Below, in pieces: positions 40,001-48,049 of a stretch of DNA of 64,000 bases. Source of the DNA: an uncultured Peptostreptococcaceae bacterium (GTDB taxonomy: Bacteria; Bacillota; Clostridia; Tissierellales; Peptoniphilaceae). The DNA is taken from NCBI GenBank assembly GCA_947283485.1, contig CAMYOU010000001.1, positions 1-64,000 of the forward strand, read 5' to 3'. Numbering within the stretch: the stretch's first letter is position 1; every line of letters starts with the position of its first letter. A program made the position numbers and the translations under genes. Under the pieces are notes generated by a model. It made no database searches. It saw only the letters and a list, made by a program, of their open reading frames with translations, and was not told the DNA's origin.

Positions 40001-41298
40001 GGGAAGAAGATGTTATACTCTCCGAGTTCCGGAATATAGTCTTTTACCGGCTGCCAGCCCATGTTCTCATTCTGGAAGCCGCTCTCCTCGTCCCAGATCG
40101 TGAAATACGGAAGCCAAGTGGTCGGTTTCAAGAGCTTGGGATCAATCTTGTTCTTGGGATCACCGTTCGGATTCTCGCCGAACTTATTCAGTCGCGTGAT
40201 ATCAATGTCGTCGACCTCTTTGGGGAGAAAAATATCATCCCCGGCATGCACCGGTTTTCCTTTATTGGGTCCCGCGATATGCTCGTGAATCTCTTGTTTG
40301 CGAACGACATCGTAAGTCTTCTCTGCATCCGGCGTATCCCACTTGTCCTTGAGGCTTTGTCTATGGTAGACGATCGTATAATGATTGCCGATTTCTTTCC
40401 AGACCGCATAGAGTGTCGTGTCTGCAGTGATGGGCTTGCCGAATTCGTACGCGGTCGGTCCGTTTTCCTCAGTCGACCAATGTTGAAATTCATAGCCCTT
40501 GCGTGCGGGATCTTCGGGTTTCCATGTATTCTCGCCCGCTTTCACAAAGAGCGGGGATTGATAGGATTCCGGGGTCCCCGTCACAAATTTAAGATAGTGA
40601 CCCGGGGTCATGCGCGGATAGAGCGTGATGTTCTTCTTCTCGAGTGTAATCTCATCCGGTGCGGGAGTTCCGTCTTCAAACTTCCAGCCCTCGAATACGG
40701 ACGGCGTCAGTGTCGGTGCCTTGACATCGGTTGTCGTAATCACCGTTCCGGTTGGACCGCCCTTGGTCGCAAAGATTCTTGAATCCTTCTTGTCGCGCTC
40801 CATGAAGATGACTTGGAACTCCGACTTAAAACGAGCATTGAGAACGATCTCTTTGCCCTTGTTGTTGTCATCTACCGGGATCGCATTGTTGAAATTCTCA
40901 AATTTATTGCCTTTTGCGTCATACCAACCCTCAAACTCGACCCCTTCTTTGGTCGGGATCGCCGGCTGGAAGAGCTTGTCATTGTTCTCGAGGTATTGTC
41001 TTCCGAGTTCTTTGCCGTCTTGTTTGAAGATATAGCAAACCGTCGGTACCAGCGGTTTGATATACGATTGCTGATCTTCCGACCTCACGGCACGTGGTTG
41101 CGCTTGCGGTGACAGCATAAGACCGTCCTCGAGAACTTCCTCAGCTCCCTCGGACTCTTGCTTTGCCGGAGGGTTCACCGTCTCTCGACTCTCGGCTCTC
41201 GGTGCTCCTGCCGGATTCTCCGGTGCAATCGCCATTGCCGCTTGCGGTAGCAACATGACGAGCACCAAGAGCATCGCCATGACTCTTTTTTTGCTCAT
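37057..41298 (-). CDS. Large InlB-repeat and Cna-B surface protein
   Basis: A 1,413-residue secreted protein. Signal peptide MSKKRVMAMLLVLVMLLPQA ending AMA (about 1-22). Then several InlB/Listeria-Bacteroides beta-grasp repeats (FEGWYDAKG...ARFK, YEFQHWST...LYAVWK, FIFLGWCYD...LYAKWG, LIGWKYTYKG...LTAIWK), a Lys/Glu coiled coil near 550-670, and a C-terminal Cna-B domain (VTKLWEDNGNRDMKRPEFVE ... GFTITNTY) able to form an isopeptide bond. It ends VIPVKRIPRAGVGCQ with no LPXTG or membrane anchor. Start chosen for AAAGGAG 9 bases upstream. Likely adhesin or matrix protein. Confidence 0.9.
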   Translation of the reverse strand: MSKKRVMAMLLVLVMLLPQAAMAIAPENPAGAPRAESRETVNPPAKQESEGAEEVLEDGLMLSPQAQPRAVRSEDQQSYIKPLVPTVCYIFKQDGKELGRQYLENNDKLFQPAIPTKEGVEFEGWYDAKGNKFENFNNAIPVDDNNKGKEIVLNARFKSEFQVIFMERDKKDSRIFATKGGPTGTVITTTDVKAPTLTPSVFEGWKFEDGTPAPDEITLEKKNITLYPRMTPGHYLKFVTGTPESYQSPLFVKAGENTWKPEDPARKGYEFQHWSTEENGPTAYEFGKPITADTTLYAVWKEIGNHYTIVYHRQSLKDKWDTPDAEKTYDVVRKQEIHEHIAGPNKGKPVHAGDDIFLPKEVDDIDITRLNKFGENPNGDPKNKIDPKLLKPTTWLPYFTIWDEESGFQNENMGWQPVKDYIPELGEYNIFFPFAFCHYNEAKTGITSTVSEAQKTTVAADGSTELHVYYDRDVLELNLTYRDGTVKNLKGLYYQKIEDLVGGEPEVRVDEDGNPVKQPLSWKIVALKTEVKYKDPAVGKKKEEERAKLIKKRDDENAKAVEFEKAKNEAIAAREKAKADKLVAEGNLHVAEQAHNQADIKKYTEEVKKHQAEIEKQKKLEEENEKQQREHEFQARERQREADKIVTSQSYTDSFKNNESYRIFGYRRRLDFHEFINRSITHNPGKEDEYTITQTFADSKDGYHYNVLNPVQATKEEQAGNEDVETDVGVFMYYQNADGTYPDEMGEPPIWLASTSRTFAWGAGTRSDPRKPHYLHAAVYFMTPENFQYPGRRLLPTKAPVNDESSPKYKENYDKWQVYERDYSIQVRTGYNVFLRYRRRQFPLTLMNWTGAKDGKPVDFAQDQKLNVRHGDVFKYRPETRPDGIPDDFIFLGWCYDKELTRDVNVLKGTIPRLDPIKDRDQITSAMPFDYYNRVRELPESEKGLVNVMPTAPLTLYAKWGLPQVRVRIFRDGKFFGSFEKTFGTVMNEAELPTVRSADDTIVSSGTSAANRSGSRSRTLDLKGNPTQEAKYAYGEIKLRPDEIWDGWQKDILARNDDNDPNNPPKLVKYQFGEKLTEDIDLYATTVPNTGYKLTYKYLGQDGKPKTHVDEKNYAPGTDARVQPPFKDMTKDKIFAGWYLWRCGDCDNQAQCPARRKEFYAPNQMIKMTGNLTLEPLWGKKPRTATVIYDGNGGKLFDGSTRVEIPEVYDKSNHKVRPNKEVWSLGFELEDAVLIGWKYTYKGKEYVVKPGDEVTVVADDDPNGTEGRNVLTAIWKYKEPKKKKKPQKGNPVIEVTKLWEDNGNRDMKRPEFVEVKLLANGEDTGRTLKLYAENNWSGRIGGLDVQKDGKDIVYTVKEMNVAEGYTSTVTGDPSTGFTITNTYKDQEVRPIIPRMKRVVIPVKRIPRAGVGCQ

Positions 41299-41372
41299 TC
41301 GTACAATCTCCTTTCGTGTAAAGGTCGGTTTCACGTTCTTGACCTATTCCGTCTATTTATACATCTGATGAC

Positions 41373-41401
41373 ATTGTACCATCTTTTTTCCAACTTTGCA
41401 T
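41373..41401 (-). promoter_or_regulatory. Promoter of the surface protein gene
   Basis: ATGCAA, 17 bases, TACAAT with a TGG extension on the minus strand, about 75 bases before the start codon. Confidence 0.6.
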
Positions 41402-41482
41402 CTTTTTTCGTAACTGTGTTAAAAAAATAGCCAAAAGTAAAAAAACATCGACCGAAATGACGACGGTTCTTTTCTGATTCGA

Positions 41483-42001
41483 TTAATGTCCGTAACTTAC
41501 GAGTGCGTGGACATCGTACTCGGAGAGTTTCTCGCGACCTCCGAGTTCGGTGAGTTCAATGAGGAATGCGATGGAGACGACTTCGCCGCCGGCTTCTTCG
41601 ATGAGCTTCGCGCAGGCGTTCATGGTGCCGCCGGTCGCGAGGAGATCGTCGACGATGGCGACGCGCATGCCGGGTTTGATGGCGTCTTCATGGATCTCGA
41701 GCGTGTCGGTGCCGTACTCGAGATCGTAGTGATAGGTTCTCGCCTTGGCGGGGAGTTTGCCGGGTTTCCTCACGGGTGCAAAGCCCACGCCGAGAAGATA
41801 CGCGATGACGGGCCCGAAGAGAAAGCCGCGCGCCTCGGGTCCGACGACGAGGTCGATGTTCTTGTCCTTGAGGATTTCTTCCATGCGGTCGATGGCTTCG
41901 TGGAAGGCGTCCTTATCCTTTAAGAGCGTGGTGATGTCCTTGAACGAGATCCCGGGTTCGGGAAAATCTTCGATGACGCGAATCGTTTGTTTGAGATCCA
42001 T
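41483..42001 (-). CDS. apt: Adenine phosphoribosyltransferase
   Basis: A 172-residue enzyme joining adenine to PRPP to give AMP. The PRPP-binding motif VAIVDDLLATGGTMNA is complete, and GPEARGFLFGPVIAYLLGVGF and VRKPGKLPAK are Apt-specific. Start at MDLKQTIRV chosen for AAAGGAGGA 5 bases upstream. It follows trkH by 10 bases and is probably the last gene of a trmN-rsmI-trkA-trkH-apt run. Together with the NCS2 permease it supports purine salvage. Confidence 0.97.
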   Translation of the reverse strand: MDLKQTIRVIEDFPEPGISFKDITTLLKDKDAFHEAIDRMEEILKDKNIDLVVGPEARGFLFGPVIAYLLGVGFAPVRKPGKLPAKARTYHYDLEYGTDTLEIHEDAIKPGMRVAIVDDLLATGGTMNACAKLIEEAGGEVVSIAFLIELTELGGREKLSEYDVHALVSYGH

Positions 42002-42011
42002 ATTTCCTCCT

Positions 42012-43460
42012 TTAATGTCTGAGCCATGCCTCGGGGACGAAGAAGACGAGGATCGGGATGAGTTCCAAACGTCCGGCGAGCATATCGATGATGAGTACAA
42101 TTTTTGTAAAATCGCCGAAATGCGCAAAATTCTGCACAGGTCCGACGAGTTCGAGCCCCGGTCCGACATTGTTCATGGTCGTCGCGACGGCGGTGAAGCT
42201 CGTGATGAGGTCTTTGCCCTCCCAGGTGACAAGGAGAAAACTGATTGCAAAGACGAAGATGTAGAGGACGAAATAGGAGAGCACGCTGCGGAGTTTTTCG
42301 CTCGTGAGCACGCCGGTCTCGTCCCGCACGGCGACGATGCGATGCGGGTGGATGATGCGTTTGATCTCGGCGAGTGCGGCTTTCCCGAGGACGACGATGC
42401 GTCCGACTTTGATGCCGCCGCCCGTGGAACCCGCGCTCGCGCCGATGAACATGAGCATGAGGAGGATCCCTTTGGAAAAGGTCGGCCACGCCTCAAAATC
42501 GACGGTGATAAAGCCGGTGGTAGTCATGACGGATGAGGCGGTGAAAGCACTGTCGCATAGGGAGGTCAAGAAATCGCCGACAAAGGGGAGATTTTTTACC
42601 GCCATCAAAAGGCACGCGCCGGTGAAAATGCCGATGTAGCATAGAAACTCGCGGCTCTTCGTAAAGATCCGTCCGCCGCTTGTGAGTTTCGCATAATAGA
42701 GATTGAAATTGACGCCGAACGCGAGCATGCCGACGGTTAAGATCCATTCGATCGTCGGGGAGTTGAAATACGCAATCGACGCATTGTGCGGGGAAAATCC
42801 GCCCGTCCCCGCCGTGGCAAAGGACGTCGTGAGGGCATCGAAGAGATTCATCCCCGCGACGATGAGGATGACGGTGAGAAGCGCGGTCATGCCGACGTAG
42901 ATGGCATAGAGCGCACGCGCGGTATTCGCAAGGCGCGAGGTAAGTTTGCCGAATTCGCCGGGCACTTCCGCCTTTAAGATATTGATGGAATGCGAGTCGT
43001 TGTCCCTGCCGCGCGGTAAGATCGCGACGACGAAGACGAGTACGCCCATGCCGCCGATAAAATGGGTGAACGAACGCCACATGAGAATCGACGGGGGCAA
43101 ACTCTCGATCTCGGAGAGGATCGTGGAGCCGGTCGTCGTGAAGCCCGACACCGTTTCAAAGAGCGCGTCGAGTACATTCGGGATCGCACCCGAAAAAAGA
43201 AACGGCAATGCGCCGAAAATCGATGAAAAAATCCAGACAAAAGCGGTAAGAATAAAGCCTTCTTTGATGTCGAGCGTGTAGCGTTCGGGTTTCATGCGGG
43301 TCAAGAGCCCTCCCACACCCACGGTGACGGCGGCACTGAAAAAGAGCGGCAGTCTTCCCGCATCGGCATAATACAGACCGAATGCGAGCGAAAAGAGCAT
43401 GGTTGCGCCGAGAATCACGAGGGAAAATCCCAGCGAACGAATGATCATGCGACGATTCAT
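42012..43460 (-). CDS. trkH: Potassium uptake protein TrkH/KtrB family
   Basis: A 482-residue K+ channel subunit with four M1-P-M2 repeats. All four filter loops are visible: SGFTTTGST, FATAGTGGFS, SSVMTTTGFIT and TTMNNVGPG. Length favours TrkH over the shorter KtrB. It lies 4 bases after trkA, whose product gates it. Potassium uptake for turgor and pH homeostasis. Confidence 0.95.
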   Translation of the reverse strand: MNRRMIIRSLGFSLVILGATMLFSLAFGLYYADAGRLPLFFSAAVTVGVGGLLTRMKPERYTLDIKEGFILTAFVWIFSSIFGALPFLFSGAIPNVLDALFETVSGFTTTGSTILSEIESLPPSILMWRSFTHFIGGMGVLVFVVAILPRGRDNDSHSINILKAEVPGEFGKLTSRLANTARALYAIYVGMTALLTVILIVAGMNLFDALTTSFATAGTGGFSPHNASIAYFNSPTIEWILTVGMLAFGVNFNLYYAKLTSGGRIFTKSREFLCYIGIFTGACLLMAVKNLPFVGDFLTSLCDSAFTASSVMTTTGFITVDFEAWPTFSKGILLMLMFIGASAGSTGGGIKVGRIVVLGKAALAEIKRIIHPHRIVAVRDETGVLTSEKLRSVLSYFVLYIFVFAISFLLVTWEGKDLITSFTAVATTMNNVGPGLELVGPVQNFAHFGDFTKIVLIIDMLAGRLELIPILVFFVPEAWLRH

Positions 43461-43464
43461 GGCG

Positions 43465-44808
43465 TTATCCCTCGAGGATGTCGTCGAGATCGTCGAAGAA
43501 CGGGATCGTCGTCGCGATGATGACGCGATCTCCGGCTTCGATCGTCGTCATGCCGTTGGGGAAGATGACTTCGGTGCCGCGCACCATATACGCAAGGATC
43601 ACACCGCTCTTGATATTGAGCGCATAGAGCGGCGTCCCGAGAATCTTCGTATTCTTCGCCGCCACGAACTCAAGCACCTCGATTTTGCCGTCGGCAATGC
43701 GGTGAAAGGTGCGCACCTCGCTGCCCTCGGCATTGACTTTGGCACGTACGATCTGCGTCATGAGATTGACGACGAGGACTTTGGGCGTGACAACCGTCTC
43801 GAGTCCCGGTCCCGTCACGACTTTTAAGAGTTGCTCGCGATTGACTTTGGTGATGATTTTGCCGACCGCGTGCGCTTTGGCAAAGAGCGAGAGAAGGATA
43901 TTCTCCTCGTCCACGCCCGTTAAAGCCACGACGGCGTCATAGCGTTCGATTCCTTCGCCGATGAGGACATCGGGATCCGTGCCGTCCGCGTTGACGACGA
44001 TCACATGGGGAAATTCCGCGGCAAGATGCTCCGCGACCGTTTCATCGACTTCGATGATCTTGATGTCCATGCGTTTGGGAAGAGTTCGCACGAGATAATT
44101 CGTAAGTCTGCCGCCGCCGACGATGAGAACCGATCGGATGATTTTTTTGAAACTCCCCATGTCTTTGCAAAAATGGGTCAACCGTTCGCGCGAGCCTGTG
44201 ATATAGAGCGCGTCACCATCTTCGATCGTCGTTGTGCCGTTGGGGATGAACGCATCCTCTCCGCGCACGATGCCGACGACCGTGACTTTCGGCGCGAGAT
44301 CCATCAGTCTCCTGCCGGAGAACAGAGAATGAGCGGGCACGACGACCTGGATCATATCCGATTGATGGGAGCTGAATTCTTCAAACTCAATCGCGGACGG
44401 GAATGAAAGCACGCCTGCGATGAGTTTAGAGGCTTCGTGTTCCGGATTTAACATCATGGATACGCCGAGGGAGTCGCGCATGAAATCCCAGTGTCTAAAA
44501 TATTCGGGCGAGCGGACGCGTGCCACGGTGTAGCCCGTGCCGAGACGTTTTGCCATCATTGCCGCCATGAGATTGAGTTCGTCTTTCGCCGTGACGGCAA
44601 TGCACATATCTGCGGTCTGCACGCCGGCTTCTTTAAGGATATCGAGATCGACACCGCTGCCTATGACGCCACGCACGTCAATCGACTCGAGCATGCCCGA
44701 GATGACTTTTTCTTCTTGATCGATGACGACGACGTCGTGTCCCTCGAGGACGAGATCCTGCGCCAAACGCAGACCGACTTTGCCGCCGCCGATGATGATG
44801 ATTTTCAT
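43465..44808 (-). CDS. trkA: Trk potassium transporter peripheral subunit TrkA
   Basis: A 447-residue duplicated RCK protein. Each half has a Rossmann NAD-binding domain (MKIIIIGGGKVGLRLA at 1; SVLIVGGGRLTNYLV near 227) and a TrkA-C domain. Binds nucleotide on the cytoplasmic face of TrkH and controls gating. Immediately upstream of trkH, the normal pairing. Confidence 0.96.
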   Translation of the reverse strand: MKIIIIGGGKVGLRLAQDLVLEGHDVVVIDQEEKVISGMLESIDVRGVIGSGVDLDILKEAGVQTADMCIAVTAKDELNLMAAMMAKRLGTGYTVARVRSPEYFRHWDFMRDSLGVSMMLNPEHEASKLIAGVLSFPSAIEFEEFSSHQSDMIQVVVPAHSLFSGRRLMDLAPKVTVVGIVRGEDAFIPNGTTTIEDGDALYITGSRERLTHFCKDMGSFKKIIRSVLIVGGGRLTNYLVRTLPKRMDIKIIEVDETVAEHLAAEFPHVIVVNADGTDPDVLIGEGIERYDAVVALTGVDEENILLSLFAKAHAVGKIITKVNREQLLKVVTGPGLETVVTPKVLVVNLMTQIVRAKVNAEGSEVRTFHRIADGKIEVLEFVAAKNTKILGTPLYALNIKSGVILAYMVRGTEVIFPNGMTTIEAGDRVIIATTIPFFDDLDDILEG

Positions 44809-44846
44809 GGTTTCACCTCGCGTTCCATCATATCACAAAAGCGGCT

Positions 44847-45653
44847 CTATGCTTCATTCCGTTTCCACTTGAGGGCGAGATCGTAGAGCTTGTTCTTGCT
44901 TTCTCCCGTCGCCTCGGCGACCGCGCGAATCGCATCTTTCGATCGCATGCCGTCCTCGAGGAGCGTGCGGAGCATGGACGCGGCGTCGACTTCGCTCCGA
45001 TACGGTGCCAAGACGAGGATCGTCTCGCCGCGCAGTTCATCTGGAAGCGTCGCCGCCAGTTCCTCGAGTGTGCCCGCGATGCGTTCCTCGAATTTTTTCG
45101 TGAGTTCTCTTAGAACCGCGGCTTTGCGTTCGGGGGTCTTTTCGGCGAGCCTTGCGACCGTTTTTTTCATGCGTTTGGGACTTTCGTAGAGGATGACCGT
45201 CTCGGTGTGCGCCGCAACGCGCATGAGTTCGTCTTCTCCGCCGCTTCCACGCGACAAAAATCCGTGAAAATAAAAGGGTCCCCCGCCAAAACCGCTTCGC
45301 ACGAGGGCGACGATCGATGCGCTCGCACCCGGGAGGACTTCGATCTCGTAGCCTGCTTCGTAAACCGCCGTGACGAGCGTCTCACCGGGGTCGCTCACGA
45401 GCGGCATTCCCGCGTCGCTGATCAGCGCGATCTTCTTCCCCTCGCCGAGGTCTCCTAAGATCCGCTCGATGCGTTCGCGTTCGTTGAATTTGTGATAACT
45501 AAGTAGCGGCGTGTGAATGTCATAGTGGGAGAGTAACGGCATGCTTGTCCGCGTGTCTTCCGCCAAGATGAGATCCGCCGCTTGTAATACCGCAACTGCG
45601 CGATAGGTCATATCGCCGATGTTGCCGATCGGCGTAGGTACGATTGTTAACAT
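44847..45653 (-). CDS. rsmI: 16S rRNA (cytidine-1402-2'-O)-methyltransferase
   Basis: A 268-residue SAM-dependent tetrapyrrole-methylase-fold protein. MLTIVPTPIGNIGDMTYRA, LAEDTRTS, ISDAGMPLVSDPG and VLPGASASIVAL are RsmI signatures. It modifies C1402 in the ribosomal P site. Its ATG overlaps the trmN6-like stop by 7 bases, a common gene pair in Bacillota. Confidence 0.96.
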   Translation of the reverse strand: MLTIVPTPIGNIGDMTYRAVAVLQAADLILAEDTRTSMPLLSHYDIHTPLLSYHKFNERERIERILGDLGEGKKIALISDAGMPLVSDPGETLVTAVYEAGYEIEVLPGASASIVALVRSGFGGGPFYFHGFLSRGSGGEDELMRVAAHTETVILYESPKRMKKTVARLAEKTPERKAAVLRELTKKFEERIAGTLEELAATLPDELRGETILVLAPYRSEVDAASMLRTLLEDGMRSKDAIRAVAEATGESKNKLYDLALKWKRNEA

Positions 45654-46348
45654 GTCTCCCCCTCGTAGATTCGTACAACTTCGTCCGTATACTCTCCGTC
45701 CCGATAGAGGACGAGATCACGCTCGACGCGCAGAAAATTTCCGCCGTCTTTGCGAAATTCCATGAGCACCATCTTGGGCGCATCCTCCGCACGGGATTTC
45801 ACCATGCGAAGTCTCGACGGCATGAGCCCCGTCTCCGTTCCGAGCGCGCACATCTCCGCGAGTCTGTGAGGCCTGTGGATCATCACAAGCCTGCCGCGCG
45901 AACGCAGGACGCGTTTCGCCGTCGTAAACACATCCGCAAGTGTCATCGCAACTTCGTGACGCGCGATGAGTTTCTTCTCATTGGCGGAGGAAATGCCCTC
46001 GCCTTTCCGGAAGTACGGCGGATTCACCGTCACGAGATCGTAGGCGTCCGGCGCGTCCAGATCCTGAAACGCCGAGAGAATCGCCCGCACGCCGAGTCCC
46101 TGTTTTGCCGCCGCCCGCGCGAAGAGGACGTGAACCTCGGGTTGAATCTCGACACCCGTGACCGCGGCACCCGTGAGTCTCGCGATCCGAAGCGCCACGA
46201 TGCCGTTCCCGCTACAGAGATCCAGAACCTCGTCCGTCCGCTTGGCGCGTGCAAACGCCGAGAGCAAAATGCTGTCCACGCCGAACGAAAACTGCTCGCG
46301 TTCGCCGTAGATTTCGTCCGTCGTACCCGGGATGTAATGTTCTTCCAT
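45647..46348 (-). CDS. tRNA1(Val) adenine-N6 methyltransferase-like protein
   Basis: A 233-residue Rossmann-fold methyltransferase. VLDLCSGNGIVALRIA is the SAM-binding motif I and VTVNPPYFRKG the NPPY motif of N6-adenine methylases. The family (YabB/TrmN6) methylates A37 of tRNA1(Val) in E. coli; the Gram-positive target is inferred. AGGAGG precedes the ATG by 7 bases. Paired with rsmI, as in Bacillus. Confidence 0.9.
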   Translation of the reverse strand: MEEHYIPGTTDEIYGEREQFSFGVDSILLSAFARAKRTDEVLDLCSGNGIVALRIARLTGAAVTGVEIQPEVHVLFARAAAKQGLGVRAILSAFQDLDAPDAYDLVTVNPPYFRKGEGISSANEKKLIARHEVAMTLADVFTTAKRVLRSRGRLVMIHRPHRLAEMCALGTETGLMPSRLRMVKSRAEDAPKMVLMEFRKDGGNFLRVERDLVLYRDGEYTDEVVRIYEGETC

Positions 46349-46430
46349 GGACGCGCCTCCTTTTCTCTATTGTACCGATTCCGGAGCCGTTTGCAAAAGG
46401 GATTTTTTTCCGCAAAGACGCGCGGACAAT

Positions 46431-46463
46431 AAAAAAAGAAGACCCCCTTCAAAAGGTCTTCTT
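46431..46463 (-). terminator. Terminator of the ferredoxin gene
   Basis: AAGAAGACC pairs with GGTCTTCTT around a 10-base loop, followed by T5 or more on the minus strand, about 30 bases after the ferredoxin stop. Confidence 0.85.
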
Positions 46464-46492
46464 TCCCTCAAAACTCATTTCCTCTTGTTTCC

Positions 46493-46660
46493 TTATTCAG
46501 GTTGGCAAGCATCCATCGGGCATACAGAAGCGCAGCTTCCGCAATCGATGCAGTCATCTGCGTTGATGGAATAGATCGCACCGTCAGAGATGCAGCTTGT
46601 CGGGCACTCCGATTGGCAGGAGCCACAAGCGATGCAAGCGTCAGTAATGTGATATGCCAT
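46493..46660 (-). CDS. 2[4Fe-4S] clostridial-type ferredoxin
   Basis: A 55-residue ferredoxin with two full cluster motifs, CIACGSCQSECP and CIDCGSCASVCP. It is the low-potential electron carrier for hydrogenase, Etf bifurcation and pyruvate oxidation. Start at MAYHITDA chosen for CAGGAGGTGA 6 bases upstream. Monocistronic with a consensus promoter and a strong terminator, as expected for an abundant protein. The probable partner of the HydABC complex at 4-8 kb. Confidence 0.97.
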   Translation of the reverse strand: MAYHITDACIACGSCQSECPTSCISDGAIYSINADDCIDCGSCASVCPMDACQPE

Positions 46661-46687
46661 AATTTCACCTCCTGTAAAGATGAGTCC

Positions 46688-46716
46688 ATTGTACCTCACA
46701 AAAAAGATAAATGCAA
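46688..46716 (-). promoter_or_regulatory. Sigma-A promoter of the ferredoxin gene
   Basis: TTGCAT, 17 bases, TACAAT on the minus strand, about 30 bases before the ATG. Confidence 0.85.
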
Positions 46717-46738
46717 GAGGAAAATCTCTAAATTTCAA

Positions 46739-46756
46739 CGTTAGCGGGTGCTAACG
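46739..46756. terminator. Small hairpin after the DUF1576 gene
   Basis: CGTTAGC pairs with GCTAACG around a 4-base loop directly after the DUF1576 stop. The T run is weak on the minus strand, so termination may be partial. Confidence 0.5.
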
Positions 46757-46765
46757 CATCTCTTT

Positions 46766-48049
46766 TTATTCCGATTTGCGAAATCTTGCGGGCAATTTTT
46801 GGAGCATGTCGATGATCGGATAGAGGATCGCCGCGACGAGTCCCGCGGAAAAACCGTTGTTGTAAAGATTGAGTCCGCCATGGAGATACCCGATGTTCAT
46901 GACCATCGCCATGTGGAAAAATCCGGCGAAAATCCCCCACAGGACACCGTATGTCCCCGCAATCGGCACGAGACCTGTCCCGAAGATGACCGCGAGGAGT
47001 GCGGGTGCAGCGTGGGGCGAGTAGATATTGAGGATACTCGCAAGAAAGACGCCGATGTAGATGGGATATGTATTTCTCGGATGGACACCCGCCGCGGAAA
47101 AACCTGTCACGGAGAGAATGGCTCCGATTGCGGGGCCGCTCAAACACCCGCCGATTGCACGCACGTAGAGTGTCGAAAAGAGCATCATAAACGACATATT
47201 CATAAGAACCGTCCCATAGCCGTACACCGCGACCCACGTCCCGCCGAGATGCCCCGTGTGTCGTAGAAGCAGACGATAGCGTCCGGGATAGAATCCGTCC
47301 GTCACGATGCCGACGATGAAGATGGCAATCGCGAGGATAATAAGAAAGACCGTGAGCATCACCGTGTTTTCTTCATTGATCATAAGACCCGTCTCGACGC
47401 GAATATCGAACATGCGCATCACCGCTACCGCACTCATGCCGATAAATCCCGACGCAAGACCGGCGTTGAAGAGATTGTAGCCTTTGTGAATCCCGAGCGA
47501 CATATCCGCCACGGGATTGAAGATGAAGCCGACCATAAATCCTGCGAGATAGCCGAAAAAGATGCCCACCGGCGTAGAAAGTCCGACGCCGAACGCGATG
47601 AAACTCACAAGCGGTGCAAGAGAAGACGAGAACACGCTCGAAAGCGCGACGCGATCGAATGAGATGCCGTAGACTTTTGCATAGACATAGATCCCCACCG
47701 CAATCGGAATCGAGTTGAAGAGATTTTTGCCGAAAAAGGCGAAGCCGCTCACCGTAAAGACGCTCGCGATGACGGGACCGGAAATTTTGATATGCTCGAG
47801 ATGGAGAACCCACACGGTAAAGATCGTGACGAGTCCGCTGTTCATAAAGGCCGCGCCCACATTCGTTAAGCGCATGTAGTCCGTAAGGAGATTGCACGGC
47901 GAAGTGAGGATGACCCACAGACCCTCGAAGATTTCTCGCGGCGAATTCCAACAAAATGCCGTGAGCATGAGAAAGAGTCCATAGCCCATGAGATGCCTTT
48001 CGCGCCTGTCGCGTTTGATGTAATGGAGCGGTTTTACTCGTATCGACAT
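46766..48049 (-). CDS. DUF1576 family multi-pass membrane protein
   Basis: A 427-residue integral membrane protein with roughly ten helices, matching the poorly studied DUF1576 family by features such as MGYGLFLMLTAFCWNSPREI, FNPVADMSLGIHKGYNLFNAG (abbreviated) and HGGLNLYNNGFSAGLVAAILYP. The two GxNLxNxGxxxG segments suggest an internal duplication, as in urea-transporter-like folds. Function unknown; a transport role is plausible. Its start overlaps the end of murE by 16 bases, so it is made together with a cell-wall enzyme. Confidence 0.8.
   Translation of the reverse strand: MSIRVKPLHYIKRDRRERHLMGYGLFLMLTAFCWNSPREIFEGLWVILTSPCNLLTDYMRLTNVGAAFMNSGLVTIFTVWVLHLEHIKISGPVIASVFTVSGFAFFGKNLFNSIPIAVGIYVYAKVYGISFDRVALSSVFSSSLAPLVSFIAFGVGLSTPVGIFFGYLAGFMVGFIFNPVADMSLGIHKGYNLFNAGLASGFIGMSAVAVMRMFDIRVETGLMINEENTVMLTVFLIILAIAIFIVGIVTDGFYPGRYRLLLRHTGHLGGTWVAVYGYGTVLMNMSFMMLFSTLYVRAIGGCLSGPAIGAILSVTGFSAAGVHPRNTYPIYIGVFLASILNIYSPHAAPALLAVIFGTGLVPIAGTYGVLWGIFAGFFHMAMVMNIGYLHGGLNLYNNGFSAGLVAAILYPIIDMLQKLPARFRKSE

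Noticed and set aside
39187..40782. Plus-strand 531-codon open frame antisense to the surface protein gene
   Set aside because: Composition is a codon-bias shadow (Phe/Leu/Arg-rich), with no ribosome site or family resemblance; the opposite strand encodes a recognisable multi-domain protein.
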